A stretch of DNA of 64,000 bases from an uncultured Cohaesibacter sp. (GTDB lineage: Bacteria; Pseudomonadota; Alphaproteobacteria; Rhizobiales; Cohaesibacteraceae), in the NCBI RefSeq assembly GCF_963678225.1, contig NZ_OY782764.1, positions 186,001 to 250,000 on the forward strand, read 5' to 3'. Below, one piece after another: positions 17,284 through 26,190 of this stretch. Each line of letters opens with the position of its first letter. The stretch's first letter is position 1. The translations under genes were made by a program, and so were the position numbers. The notes beneath the pieces were generated by a model, which saw nothing but the letters and a program-made list of their open reading frames with translations, was not told the DNA's origin and did no database searches.

Positions 17284-17301
17284 TTGGTACCATGGTACCA
17301 A
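17284..17301. promoter_or_regulatory. 18-bp perfect palindrome, candidate operator of the DMT transporter gene
   Basis: TTGGTACCATGGTACCAA is its own reverse complement. It ends 26 bases before the transporter ATG and directly follows an AT-rich TATATTTT stretch that could be a -10 element, with GTGACA about 17-19 bases upstream as a weak -35. A repressor bound here would block transcription of the transporter gene, and possibly act on the divergent 80-residue gene. Confidence 0.6.
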
Positions 17302-17327
17302 CTTACTCAAAATGCGGATAGAGTGTC

Positions 17328-18236
17328 ATGACCAACAATCAAAAAGCCGTCCTCCTCGCTTTGTGTTCAACTGCCCTGATGACGGCAACAGCAAGCTTGG
17401 CGAAGCTGGCCGCGCATGACTATCACGTGCTCCAGATCCTGTTTTTCCGACAAATCGTCATTCTTCTTTCAACCCTGCCGCTCCTCGTCAAAGATTTCCC
17501 AAACGCGCTCAAGACCAGCCATCCGGGGCTACACTCCTTACGCCTTTCCGGCGCTTTCGCTGCCTTGTCCCTTGGCATTCTGGCTGTGAGCGGTTTGCCA
17601 TTGACCACCTCAACCACCCTCGGCTTTGCCAATATCTTCTTTGTGTCTTTGCTCGCGCACCAGTTTCTTGGCGAAAGGCTTGGCCCTTTTCGGCTCGTCG
17701 CCATTGTTTCAGGGTTTATCGGCGTCTTTATCGCCATCAAACCGTCGCCAGAGAGTTTTCTGGATGGCTTCAGCCTGATTGCCCTTGCAGCTGCCTTTGG
17801 TGCCTCTCTGGCAGCGCTTTCGGTAAGAAAGCTGTCCCAGACCGAATCCACCACCACCCTGCTCTCCTATCAGGCACTTTTCATTGGCCTTTTATCGGGC
17901 ATTCCCATGATCTGGCTCTGGCGGCAACCAGACCTGACTGACCTCGTCCTTCTGCTGGGTATGGGGTGCTTATCGGCAGCGGGCAACTGGATCGGCATTC
18001 GGGCATTGCGACTTGGTGAAGCGGGGCTGGTCAAGAGCGTCGACTATATCTCGCTGATCTATGCTGCCCTGTTCGGCTATTTCATTTTCGGCGAATATCC
18101 CGATAGCAGCACTCTTTTGGGGGCAGGTATCATCATTCTGGCGGCCTTTGCCATCGTGCAGCAACGCCCTATCGAGAAGCTGCTTTTCTCAGCCAACCGC
18201 AAAATGCGCCGCACCGATCGCTGCTATAAAGGTTGA
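17328..18236 (+). CDS. DMT/EamA family transporter
   Basis: The 302-residue protein has about ten hydrophobic segments arranged as two EamA repeats (about 8-140 and 150-280), the fold of drug/metabolite transporters. The Arg after the second helix (FFRQIVIL) and the second-repeat end ISLIYAALFGYFIFGEYPD are typical. It is an inner-membrane exporter of an unknown metabolite; specificity cannot be read from sequence. A cytoplasmic Arg/Lys-rich tail follows the last helix. A perfect palindrome just upstream suggests dedicated repression. Confidence 0.8.
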   Translation: MTNNQKAVLLALCSTALMTATASLAKLAAHDYHVLQILFFRQIVILLSTLPLLVKDFPNALKTSHPGLHSLRLSGAFAALSLGILAVSGLPLTTSTTLGFANIFFVSLLAHQFLGERLGPFRLVAIVSGFIGVFIAIKPSPESFLDGFSLIALAAAFGASLAALSVRKLSQTESTTTLLSYQALFIGLLSGIPMIWLWRQPDLTDLVLLLGMGCLSAAGNWIGIRALRLGEAGLVKSVDYISLIYAALFGYFIFGEYPDSSTLLGAGIIILAAFAIVQQRPIEKLLFSANRKMRRTDRCYKG

Positions 18237-18388
18237 CTGCTTTTTCTATGGAAATTTTCCCTTGTATCCCCTATGGTCCGGCCCAAATCGGATCCCTTGT
18301 TTATGGTAGATCGCGCCTGCCTTGATGCATACGCGCTGAGCACCGAATAAAAAGCAGCCAGAGCACTGGCCAGAAAGACAAGATATCA

Positions 18389-19975
18389 ATGCCATCATCT
18401 CATGAAACCCGCCGCACCTTCGCGATCATCTCGCACCCAGATGCCGGTAAGACCACCCTTACGGAAAAGCTTCTCTATTTTGGCGGTGCCATCCGCATGG
18501 CCGGACAGGTCAAGGCGCGTGGCGAGAAACGTCGCGCCAAATCGGACTGGATGAAGATCGAACAGGAGCGCGGCATCTCGGTCACTTCATCGGTGATGAC
18601 CTTCGAGCATAAGGATCTGATCTTCAACCTGCTCGACACTCCGGGCCATGAAGACTTTTCCGAAGATACCTACCGCACGCTGACCGCCGTCGACAGCGCC
18701 ATCATGGTCATCGATGCCTCCAAGGGCATCGAGGCCCAGACGCTGAAGCTGTTCGAGGTTTGCCGCCTGCGCGATATTCCCATTATCACGCTGGTCAACA
18801 AATGCGACCGCGAAGCCAAAGACCCGTTCGAGCTAATGGACGAAATTCAGGAGACGCTCGCTCTGGATGTCTCCCCCATGGTTTTGCCCATCGGGTCGGG
18901 CTCCACCTTCCATGGTTGCTATAACGTGACCAATGGCGACTATTACACCGCCAAGACCAAAGGGGATGCCTTCGACACGATCGTTGAAACCTCCGGCATC
19001 GATGATGCCAAGCTCGATGATCTGGTCGACAGCCAGTTGCTGGAAGAAAGCCGTGAGATGATCGAATTGGCGTCTGTTGGCTATTCCGATTTCGATCTTG
19101 AAAGTTATCGCGAGGGCCATCTCTCGCCGGTCATCTTCGGGTCGGCGCTGAAAGACTTCGGACCAACCGCCCTGCTTGATCTCATCGCGGATATCGCCCC
19201 GATGCCGCGCCCGTCCCCGACAACCGAACGCACGGTGTCTCCAGACGAGAAAAAGGTTTCCGGCTTCGTCTTCAAGGTGCAGGCCAACATGGATTCTCAC
19301 CATCGCGACCGCGTGGCCTTCATGCGTATCTGCTCGGGTGACTTCAAACGCGGCATGAAACTGCGTCAGGTCCGCACCGGCAAGGATATAATGGTGCACA
19401 GCCCGATCATGTTCTTCGCACAGGATCGCGAGATCGCACAGGAAGCCGGCCCCGGCGACGTGATCGGCATTCCCAACCACGGCACCATTCGCGTTGGCGA
19501 TACCTTCACGGAAGGCGAGCAAATGCAGTTCACCGGCCTACCCGCTTTTGCGCCGGAAGTGTTGCGCCGTGTACGCCTGCCCGATGGAACCAAGGTCAAA
19601 CAGCTACGTCGTGCCCTTGAAGACTTGGCTGAAGAGGGCCTCACACAGGTCTTCAAACCAAACATCGGTTCCAACTGGATCATCGGTCTGGTGGGCATCC
19701 TGCAGCTCGACGTTCTCAAATCCCGCGCCAAAGCCGAATATGGCGTCGAAATCGACTTCGAACCCATCACCTACAATATGGCGGTTTGGGTCAAATGCGA
19801 TGACGAGGCCAAGATGAAAACCTTCCTCTCGGCCAACGTCAACAATATCGTGCATGACCGCGAAGGTAGCCCGGTCTTTCTGGCAAAGAGCCAGTGGGAA
19901 ATCGACTTCACCAAGGAGCGACACCCGGACATCACCTTCATGAAAACGCGAGAACTGGTGCAGACCGAAGCCTGA
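18389..19975 (+). CDS. prfC: Peptide chain release factor 3
   Basis: The 528 residues match RF3 (529 in E. coli). The G domain shows ISHPDAGKTTLTEKLL, the RF3-typical KSDWMKIEQERGISVTSSVM, the G3 motif DTPGHEDFSEDTYRTL and NKCDREAKDP. The following domains include VFKVQANMDSHHRDR and a C-terminal KPNIGSNWIIGLVGILQLDV. RF3 is a GTPase that recycles RF1 and RF2 from the ribosome after peptide release. It is monocistronic here, followed by an intrinsic terminator 34 bases downstream. Confidence 0.96.
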   Translation: MPSSHETRRTFAIISHPDAGKTTLTEKLLYFGGAIRMAGQVKARGEKRRAKSDWMKIEQERGISVTSSVMTFEHKDLIFNLLDTPGHEDFSEDTYRTLTAVDSAIMVIDASKGIEAQTLKLFEVCRLRDIPIITLVNKCDREAKDPFELMDEIQETLALDVSPMVLPIGSGSTFHGCYNVTNGDYYTAKTKGDAFDTIVETSGIDDAKLDDLVDSQLLEESREMIELASVGYSDFDLESYREGHLSPVIFGSALKDFGPTALLDLIADIAPMPRPSPTTERTVSPDEKKVSGFVFKVQANMDSHHRDRVAFMRICSGDFKRGMKLRQVRTGKDIMVHSPIMFFAQDREIAQEAGPGDVIGIPNHGTIRVGDTFTEGEQMQFTGLPAFAPEVLRRVRLPDGTKVKQLRRALEDLAEEGLTQVFKPNIGSNWIIGLVGILQLDVLKSRAKAEYGVEIDFEPITYNMAVWVKCDDEAKMKTFLSANVNNIVHDREGSPVFLAKSQWEIDFTKERHPDITFMKTRELVQTEA

Positions 19976-20009
19976 GCGGGACAATCCGCGCATAGCAACA
20001 AAGCAAAGA

Positions 20010-20040
20010 AAAACCCGGAGCCAAACCAGCACCGGGTTTT
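20010..20040 (+). terminator. prfC intrinsic terminator
   Basis: AAAACCCGG (20010-20018) pairs with CCGGGTTTT (20032-20040) around a 13-base loop, followed by CTTTT. Because of the flanking A and T runs it could also end the converging transcript of the secreted protein gene that stops at 20076. Confidence 0.8.
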
Positions 20041-20075
20041 CTTTTGACTCTTGCGACGGCTCAAGGCCTGACAAA

Positions 20076-21422
20076 TCAGAACTTCAAAGCGCTATTGACC
20101 TTGTCGATGTTCTTTTGTCCAAATCTGGCAACTTCATTATCCAAATAACTGCCATCAAACAAAACAACCCTTACACGGTACTGCTCGCCGTCGTGGTTAA
20201 CATTGAGCTTGTAGAAGCTGTGGCAAACCTCGAGAGATTTCTCAAGCCATTCATTTACCGGCTTCTCTTGTTGACGAAGCTGGTCCAATGCATTCACGAA
20301 GCCATCAATATTGTTCAGATCACTCATATAGGCTGCGCACTCAGCACTGTTGCTCAGAATGTGATGGGGAGCGGCGGCTATTTCTGGATAGGCCTCAGCG
20401 ATTTTCGCATCAATAACAGACTGGTCAACATCAACCTTCAATAGGGTCGTTCTGTCCATTAGGTAAACAGGAACATCAGCCTGCTCCAGACCACGTGCAA
20501 TACGTATGGTTTCAGTCACGCCAGCTTTCTGAGCGGAGCATGTGATGAATTCTTCCTGCCCCGCACAGTTCTGATATCCATTCTCTTCCAGTTTACTCAA
20601 ACCGCTCTTGAAGGGTTCACCCAATTCAATACCAAGAATGGATGGTTGTCCTGAAGCAAAGCTAAGATCGGTGTTGGCAGTACTCACAGCAGCCCCATCA
20701 TCAAGCGCTGCCTCGTCCATGTTTGAAACAGCAGGCATGCCGGTCACAGCAGCTGCAGTTCCAGCTCCTGCCGCTGCGCCTGCCATCGGCTTTCCAAAGG
20801 AAGCAGCCGGTGTACCAAAACTTGGCATAGCATTGTCAAACTGCCCTCCAGAGGGAGTGCCAATCTGCATTTGATTGACATTACCGCCACCGATCGTCGG
20901 GAATGCGGGCCCATTGATCGCTCCGCCATTGTTCATACTGTTATTCATAGATGGGAAGGCAGGACCGGCGGCCCCGGGTATGGCAGGAGCCTGCATGCCC
21001 ATGCCACCATTCATCCCCGCAGCCTGCCCCTCGGACAGTTGATAAAGCAAGGCAGTCTGCTCATTGGAGAGTTTACCCGTAGGCGGCAAACCATTGTCTC
21101 GCTGAAAAGCGGAAATAGCGGCCTTTGACCTACGCCCCAAGACCCCATCAGGCGTGCCGGCATCATAGCCCAGCTCGTTCAATCGTCGTTGCAAATCCCG
21201 GTTATTTTCCCGTTGCGTAGGGTCGATCCTTGACCTGGAGGACGTGCCCTTGCGGCTTCGATTGCTCTTGGCCCTTGCCTTATTAGCGCCTCCGGCAATA
21301 AGTCCAACAGCTCCGCCAACAAGCGCACCAGCAAAGAAGTCACCACTCCCTGCATAGACAGGCGCTGTCATTTGTGCATTCCCGAGTGTGTAGGCAATGG
21401 CAAGCACCATAAGTTTCTTCAT
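20076..21422 (-). CDS. Secreted protein with glycine zipper and peptidoglycan-binding domain
   Basis: The 448-residue product begins with a signal peptide (about 1-24, cut near VYAGS), followed by a glycine-zipper-like stretch (GDFFAGALVGGAVGLIAGGA, 27-46), a basic Ser/Arg segment, and a PG_binding_1 domain (about 72-130; LQRRLNELGYDAGTPDGVLG, AISAFQRDNGLPPTG). A low-complexity Gly/Ala/Pro/Met/Asn linker (about 135-255) leads to a C-terminal domain with several Cys residues (NCAGQEEFITCSAQ, SAECAAYM, LEVCHSFY) that may form disulfides. It is probably periplasmic and attached to the cell wall. The gene lies 25 bases after another secreted protein gene, likely its partner. Confidence 0.7.
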   Translation of the reverse strand: MKKLMVLAIAYTLGNAQMTAPVYAGSGDFFAGALVGGAVGLIAGGANKARAKSNRSRKGTSSRSRIDPTQRENNRDLQRRLNELGYDAGTPDGVLGRRSKAAISAFQRDNGLPPTGKLSNEQTALLYQLSEGQAAGMNGGMGMQAPAIPGAAGPAFPSMNNSMNNGGAINGPAFPTIGGGNVNQMQIGTPSGGQFDNAMPSFGTPAASFGKPMAGAAAGAGTAAAVTGMPAVSNMDEAALDDGAAVSTANTDLSFASGQPSILGIELGEPFKSGLSKLEENGYQNCAGQEEFITCSAQKAGVTETIRIARGLEQADVPVYLMDRTTLLKVDVDQSVIDAKIAEAYPEIAAAPHHILSNSAECAAYMSDLNNIDGFVNALDQLRQQEKPVNEWLEKSLEVCHSFYKLNVNHDGEQYRVRVVLFDGSYLDNEVARFGQKNIDKVNSALKF

Positions 21423-21447
21423 AAAACGCTCCTATCAAAACTCTTGG

Positions 21448-22461
21448 TTAGCGCTGCTGCTGGAAAGTCAGAAGCCACTGGGCTGTTTCAACATCCCCTT
21501 TGGCAGCAAACTCGGAAACCATCGTTTCCAGATGAGGATGGCTCCGCGCCAACGCTGAAACCAACTGTACGCAAGCATTGGGAAATGCCCTGAAATAAAT
21601 TCGATTATGAGGATCTGGCTGCGCTCTCAAGTTCTCGGCGCGAAATGATTGACGCATATCCATCAAGTAACGAAGATAGTCAAAACTTGGTGCAAATTTT
21701 TGCGCGGAATGTGAAATGAACGAACACACGAGTTCGTCCCGCCGACTAAGCTGTAATTCACTCATGCCAAACCGATTGTAAACACCCTGATGATGTTCAT
21801 CTACGTTGCCCAGAGAAATAGTGAGCATATCCATGAAATGGAATGAAGTCACTGCCCCTGTATCAAGAGGCAGAACGACCCGATTCAAACCGGGATCCTG
21901 CATCAGGCTAGGGTCATAGAGTTCATCACCAAAGACCATTCCCATAGCAGTAAGCTGGTTGATATTGGCAAGGCTGTAATATTGCGTCCCCAATCGGTTG
22001 ATAATTAGGAACGGCGCAGGAATCGCGTCCGCGAAGACAGCATTGAGATTGAGACCACGCTCCGCATAGAATTGAAACTTATCGACCGATTGTCCTCGAG
22101 CGAGCAGGTTCACCATATAGCAGGGTTTCTCGTATTCGTTTCTTCCGGAAGACTTGCACAAAAACTGACGATTGAGATCAATCGTCTTAAGTGCATTCAG
22201 ATACTGATAGACCTGCGGAAGAACCTCAACATCACTTTCATCATGTGCGACCGCAATGCGAAAATAGATTTGCGATGTATCCAGGTCCTCTTGTTTCAGA
22301 TACCCCTGCCGCAAATAGAAGTTTGCCTGCGTAAAATTCTTCGTTTTCACGAAATTCACAAATGCGGCCAGATGTTGAGAAGACGCATCCGCTGTGAACG
22401 ACAGGCAGAACAATCCTACAAAAACAAGCAAGCCAAAACTAAAACGCCGAGGTCGATGCAT
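21448..22461 (-). CDS. Secreted protein of unknown function
   Basis: This 337-residue protein has a signal peptide (HRPRRFSFGLLVFVGLFCLS, cleavage near TADAS) and no further membrane segment. The body contains repeat-like helical stretches (AAFVNFVKTKNFTQANFYLR, LLARGQSVDKFQFYAERG, FAAKGDVETAQWLLTF) that look like degenerate TPR or ankyrin-type helical pairs. I do not recognise the family. ATG 22461 follows GGAG by seven bases; the frame opens six codons earlier at TTG. It forms a two-gene unit with the peptidoglycan-binding protein downstream. Confidence 0.6.
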   Translation of the reverse strand: MHRPRRFSFGLLVFVGLFCLSFTADASSQHLAAFVNFVKTKNFTQANFYLRQGYLKQEDLDTSQIYFRIAVAHDESDVEVLPQVYQYLNALKTIDLNRQFLCKSSGRNEYEKPCYMVNLLARGQSVDKFQFYAERGLNLNAVFADAIPAPFLIINRLGTQYYSLANINQLTAMGMVFGDELYDPSLMQDPGLNRVVLPLDTGAVTSFHFMDMLTISLGNVDEHHQGVYNRFGMSELQLSRRDELVCSFISHSAQKFAPSFDYLRYLMDMRQSFRAENLRAQPDPHNRIYFRAFPNACVQLVSALARSHPHLETMVSEFAAKGDVETAQWLLTFQQQR

Positions 22462-22539
22462 TCGAACACTCCAGACCAATAAATAAAAGGAAAGAACTAA
22501 AATCCATTTATACCAAGAAATATAAAGAAAGCATCAAAA

Positions 22540-22566
22540 AAATCCGGAAGCATTGCTTCCGGATTT
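22540..22566 (-). terminator. ilvD intrinsic terminator
   Basis: A 12-bp perfect stem (22540-22551 with 22555-22566) with a 3-base loop is followed, on the minus strand, by a run of seven T residues (complement of A at 22536-22542). It lies about 40 bases after the ilvD stop. Confidence 0.9.
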
Positions 22567-22606
22567 CAAAATCGATTAGATCAATAAATATAGAAGTTAT
22601 TGATGA

Positions 22607-24463
22607 CTAATCATCATAGCGTCTTAATCCGGTCAGGTCGCGCACAGCGCCCTTGTCGGCAGATGTTGCCATCAGGGCATAGGCCTGAAGGGAGCGGGAA
22701 ACGATGCGTTCACGCTTTTCAGCCGGTTGCCAACCATCAGCCCCCTTGGCATCCATGGCCGCACGGCGCTCAGCCAGAACAGCATCAGATACAGCGACAT
22801 TCATAGAGCGGTTCGGGATATCGATCTCGATGGTATCCCCTTCTTCGATAAGGCCAATGGCGCCACCGGCGGCAGCTTCCGGAGACGCATGACCGATGGA
22901 AAGCCCCGATGTGCCGCCCGAGAAACGACCATCGGTGATCAGCGCACATTCCTTGCCCAGCCCCATGGATTTGAGGTAGGAGGTCGGATAGAGCATTTCC
23001 TGCATGCCCGGACCACCGCGTGGCCCTTCATAGCGAATGATAACCACGTCACCAGACAGGATCTTTCCGCCGATGATGCCTTTCACAGCAGCTTCCTGAC
23101 TTTCGAAAATGCGAGCCGGACCGGAGAATTTGAGGATACTTTCATCCACACCGGCGGTTTTCACGATGCAGCCATCCAACGCGATGTTGCCAAACAGCAC
23201 GGCAAGGCCACCATCCTGGCTGTAGGCATGCGCCTTGTCGCGGATGCAGCCTTCAGCGCGGTCCTTGTCCAGTTCCTTGTAACGGCTTGCCTGAGAGAAT
23301 GCTTCGGTAGTGCGCACCCCGCCCGGAGCAGCTTTGTAGAGATTTTCCACCTCTGCGCTCGGCGCGCCCATGATATCATAAGTATCGATCGCTTCCCCGA
23401 GGGTCTTGCAATGCACGGTGCCACAATCACGATGGATAAGACCGGCGCGATCCAGCTCGGCCAGAATACCGAAGATGCCACCGGCGCGGTTGCAATCCTC
23501 AACATGATATTTCTGCGTCATCGGTGCTAGTTTGCAAACGTTTGGAACGATGCGCGACAAGCGGTCAATATCACCCATGGTGAAGTCCACTTCGCCTTCC
23601 TGCGCAATTGCCAACAGATGCAAAACCGTGTTGGTGGAGCCGCCCATGGCGATATCAAGCGTCATGGCATTTTCGAACGCCTTGAAGTTGGCGATGTTGC
23701 GCGGCAGAACGCTTTCGTCGTCTTCCTTGTAATAGCGTTTGCACAGTTCCACTGCCTTGCGGCCTGCTGCAAGGAACAGCTCTTTGCGATCGGCATGGGT
23801 TGCCACGATAGTACCGTTGCCCGGCAAGGCAAAGCCTAGGGATTCAGCCAGACAGTTCATGGAGTTGGCCGTGAACATGCCCGAGCAGGAGCCACAAGTC
23901 GGGCAAGCGAATTCTTCCACTTTCTGCACCTGCTCATCAGACACCTGAGGGTCAGCGCCCATGATCATGGCATCGATGAGGTCGAGCTTGTGATCGACGC
24001 CTTCCGCCTTGCCAGCTTCCATCGGGCCACCAGAGACAAAGACAGCCGGAATATTGAGGCGCATGGCCGCCATCATCATGCCCGGGGTGATCTTGTCGCA
24101 GTTGGAAATGCAGACCATGGCGTCAACGCAATGAGCATTGACCATATATTCCACGCTGTCGGCGATAATCTCGCGAGACGGCAGCGAATAGAGCATGCCG
24201 TCATGCCCCATGGCGATGCCATCATCCACAGCAATGGTGTTCATTTCCTTGGCGATGCCACCGGCAGCCTCGATCTCACGTGCCACCATCTGCCCCAGAT
24301 CCTTCAGATGCACATGCCCCGGCACGAACTGGGTGAAGGAGTTGACCACCGCGATGATCGGCTTGCCAAAATCTCCATTTTCAACGCCGGTCGCACGCCA
24401 AAGCGCGCGGGCACCAGCCATGTTGCGGCCATGGGTCGAAGTCTTGGAACGATAGTCAGGCAT
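22607..24463 (-). CDS. ilvD: Dihydroxy-acid dehydratase
   Basis: The 618 residues match IlvD (616 in E. coli). The iron-sulfur cysteines are visible in [12 protein letters not shown] and [19 protein letters not shown], with [18 protein letters not shown] at the start and [20 protein letters not shown] near the C-terminus. It converts 2,3-dihydroxy-isovalerate and its methylvalerate homologue to the 2-oxoacids in branched-chain amino acid synthesis. GAAGGA lies seven bases before ATG 24463; the frame opens ten codons upstream. A strong terminator follows. No other ilv gene is near. Confidence 0.97.
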   Translation of the reverse strand: MPDYRSKTSTHGRNMAGARALWRATGVENGDFGKPIIAVVNSFTQFVPGHVHLKDLGQMVAREIEAAGGIAKEMNTIAVDDGIAMGHDGMLYSLPSREIIADSVEYMVNAHCVDAMVCISNCDKITPGMMMAAMRLNIPAVFVSGGPMEAGKAEGVDHKLDLIDAMIMGADPQVSDEQVQKVEEFACPTCGSCSGMFTANSMNCLAESLGFALPGNGTIVATHADRKELFLAAGRKAVELCKRYYKEDDESVLPRNIANFKAFENAMTLDIAMGGSTNTVLHLLAIAQEGEVDFTMGDIDRLSRIVPNVCKLAPMTQKYHVEDCNRAGGIFGILAELDRAGLIHRDCGTVHCKTLGEAIDTYDIMGAPSAEVENLYKAAPGGVRTTEAFSQASRYKELDKDRAEGCIRDKAHAYSQDGGLAVLFGNIALDGCIVKTAGVDESILKFSGPARIFESQEAAVKGIIGGKILSGDVVIIRYEGPRGGPGMQEMLYPTSYLKSMGLGKECALITDGRFSGGTSGLSIGHASPEAAAGGAIGLIEEGDTIEIDIPNRSMNVAVSDAVLAERRAAMDAKGADGWQPAEKRERIVSRSLQAYALMATSADKGAVRDLTGLRRYDD

Positions 24464-24712
24464 TATAAAGTCCTTCAGAGGAAAGGGTGACACTCGTCAG
24501 TCAAGCGAGAGTTGTCAGAATGTGCAGATCCTTGCGTCGCGCGATATCGGACGCAATCAGTTGCCCCCTGTTTAAACCAAACCAGAAAGGGCTGACAATA
24601 GCATTTCTTTCAAAAACTGCATCATTTACGCACAATTCGAAAAGAAAATGAGACGAATTCCGACAATCTATAGAGATCGCCGGAATTCCATTTCTGGATC
24701 AAAGGATTGATC

Positions 24713-25923
24713 CTAAAGCGAGAAGTCTTCGCCAAAGCCGAAATTCTCGGTCACATAGTCAATGTCCTTGTCGCCACGACCGGACAGGTTGACCAGAATG
24801 CTTTCTCCCGGATGCGCCGGAGCCATCTTCATGGCATAAGCCACCGCATGAGAGCTTTCCAACGCCGGAATGATGCCTTCATATTTGCTGAGTGCATAGA
24901 AAGCCTTCAAGGTCTCTTCATCGCTGGCAGAGCCATAATTCACCTTGCCGATGGTGTGCAGATAGGAATGCTCCGGCCCGACACCGGGATAATCAAGGCC
25001 AGAAGCAATGGAATGCACTGGAGCCGGTTCGCCCTTGTCATCGGTCAGCACCAGGCATTTGAAGCCGTGGATCTCGCCCGGATGTCCATAGGTGATGTCG
25101 CGGCATGCTGGCCGAGCTCGGAGCCCTTGCCATGCGGCTCAACACCATAGAGCTTCACATCCTCATTGTCGAGAAAGCCGGAAAACAGCCCCATGGCATT
25201 GGAGCCGCCACCGACGCAGGCCACCACATGATCCGGGTCCAGCCCCGTCATGGCCTGAAACTGGTCTCGAGCTTCAAAGCCAACAACAGACTGGAAGTCG
25301 CGCACCATTTTCGGGAAAGGATGAGGCCCGACAACAGATCCAATGGCATAGATGGCCTCGTCAGCTTGCTCAAGATAGGCCATAAAGGCGCTGTCGACCG
25401 CTTCCTTGAGGGTCTTGCCACCAAAAGACACCGGCACAACCTCGGCCCCGAGCAATTTCATGCGGATCACGTTGGGGTGTTCCTTGGCGATATCCACTTC
25501 GCCCATATGGATCTCGCATTCCATGCCGAAATAGGCCGCGGCCGTGGCAAGCGCCACGCCATGCTGTCCAGCACCGGTTTCCGCGATCAGCTTCTTCTTG
25601 CCCATGAATTTGGCCAGAAGCGCTTCACCCATGCAGTGATTGAGCTTGTGCGCCCCGGAATGGTTCAGATCTTCGCGCTTGAGATAAATCTGTGCCCCGC
25701 CCATCTTTTCCGACAAATTCTTGGCATGCTGGACAGGCGTCGGGCGGCCCTGAAAATGCTCGCGAATATAGCGAAGCTCCGCAATGAAGGAGCTGTCCAC
25801 GGCAATACGCTCATAGGCCTCGCCGATTTCCTTGAAATGGGGCACCAGCTGTGGCGGCAGAAAAGCGCCACCGAAATCACCAAAATAGCCTTCCTTATTT
25901 GGAAATTGCTTCAAATATCCCAT
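24713..25923 (-). pseudogene. trpB: Stand-alone tryptophan synthase beta-like protein, frameshifted
   Basis: Two overlapping frames together encode one TrpB-like protein. The first (from ATG 25923) gives [19 protein letters not shown], the PLP lysine region [33 protein letters not shown] and [15 protein letters not shown], then runs out of frame after [10 protein letters not shown] and stops at 25045. The second frame (24713-25051) restores the family C-terminus: [45 protein letters not shown]. Adding one base near 25097 gives a 403-residue protein of normal length. No slippery sequence is visible, so it is a recent inactivation or a sequence error. No trpA adjoins it. Confidence 0.85.
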
Positions 25924-26058
25924 AATTCTTCTCCGACTGTTTTATGGTATTTGCTTTTTTGTACAACCACACTAACCAATCAAATACACTCTGAACAGCG
26001 CCAACCCGCAAGGGATTGCCAACAAATAGGCCCCCTGTACACGAGCGGCGAATATGAT

Positions 26059-26142
26059 ATGTGTTATACGCGAATTATCGCTTGCACTGGTCTTGGCTTT
26101 CAGCCATATGCAGGCCAACGCAAGCACATGTTGACGCAATAG
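26059..26142 (+). CDS. Putative 27-residue leader peptide of speA
   Basis: ATG 26059 to TAG 26142 encodes a 27-residue peptide beginning MCYTRIIACTG and ending KHMLTQ. Its stop codon ends eight bases before the core stem of an intrinsic terminator hairpin that precedes speA. A second small frame (ATG 26054, 26 codons) overlaps it in another phase. There is no strong Shine-Dalgarno. It is proposed as a leader peptide only because of its position; translation is not shown. The two Arg codons (CGA, CGC) and single Gln/Met end offer no strong codon-stalling signature. Confidence 0.3.
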   Translation: MCYTRIIACTGLGFQPYAGQRKHMLTQ

Positions 26143-26172
26143 AAACAGAAGCCCGGTAACGGGCTGTTTTTT
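26094..26172 (+). promoter_or_regulatory. Candidate transcription attenuator in the speA leader
   Basis: Three helices compete: TGGCT/AGCCA (26094-26098 with 26102-26106); GGCTTT/GAAGCC (26095-26100 with 26148-26153, one G-U), a possible antiterminator; and the terminator stem GCCCG/CGGGC (26151-26155 with 26160-26164, loop GTAA), extended by AAACA/TGTTT and followed by TTTTTT at 26167-26172. The T-run is directly before the speA ribosome binding site, so the hairpin cannot serve an upstream gene on this strand. Confidence 0.6.
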
Positions 26173-26190
26173 CATCAAGAGGACGGGCGA

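Noticed and set aside
24655-24688. 8-bp inverted repeat GAATTCCG/CGGAATTC as a trpB terminator
   Set aside because: The loop is 18 bases and no T-run follows, so termination is not supported.
25045-25104. Programmed frameshift in trpB
   Set aside because: No slippery heptamer, internal Shine-Dalgarno or stimulatory hairpin is visible at the junction, and trpB is not known to use recoding.
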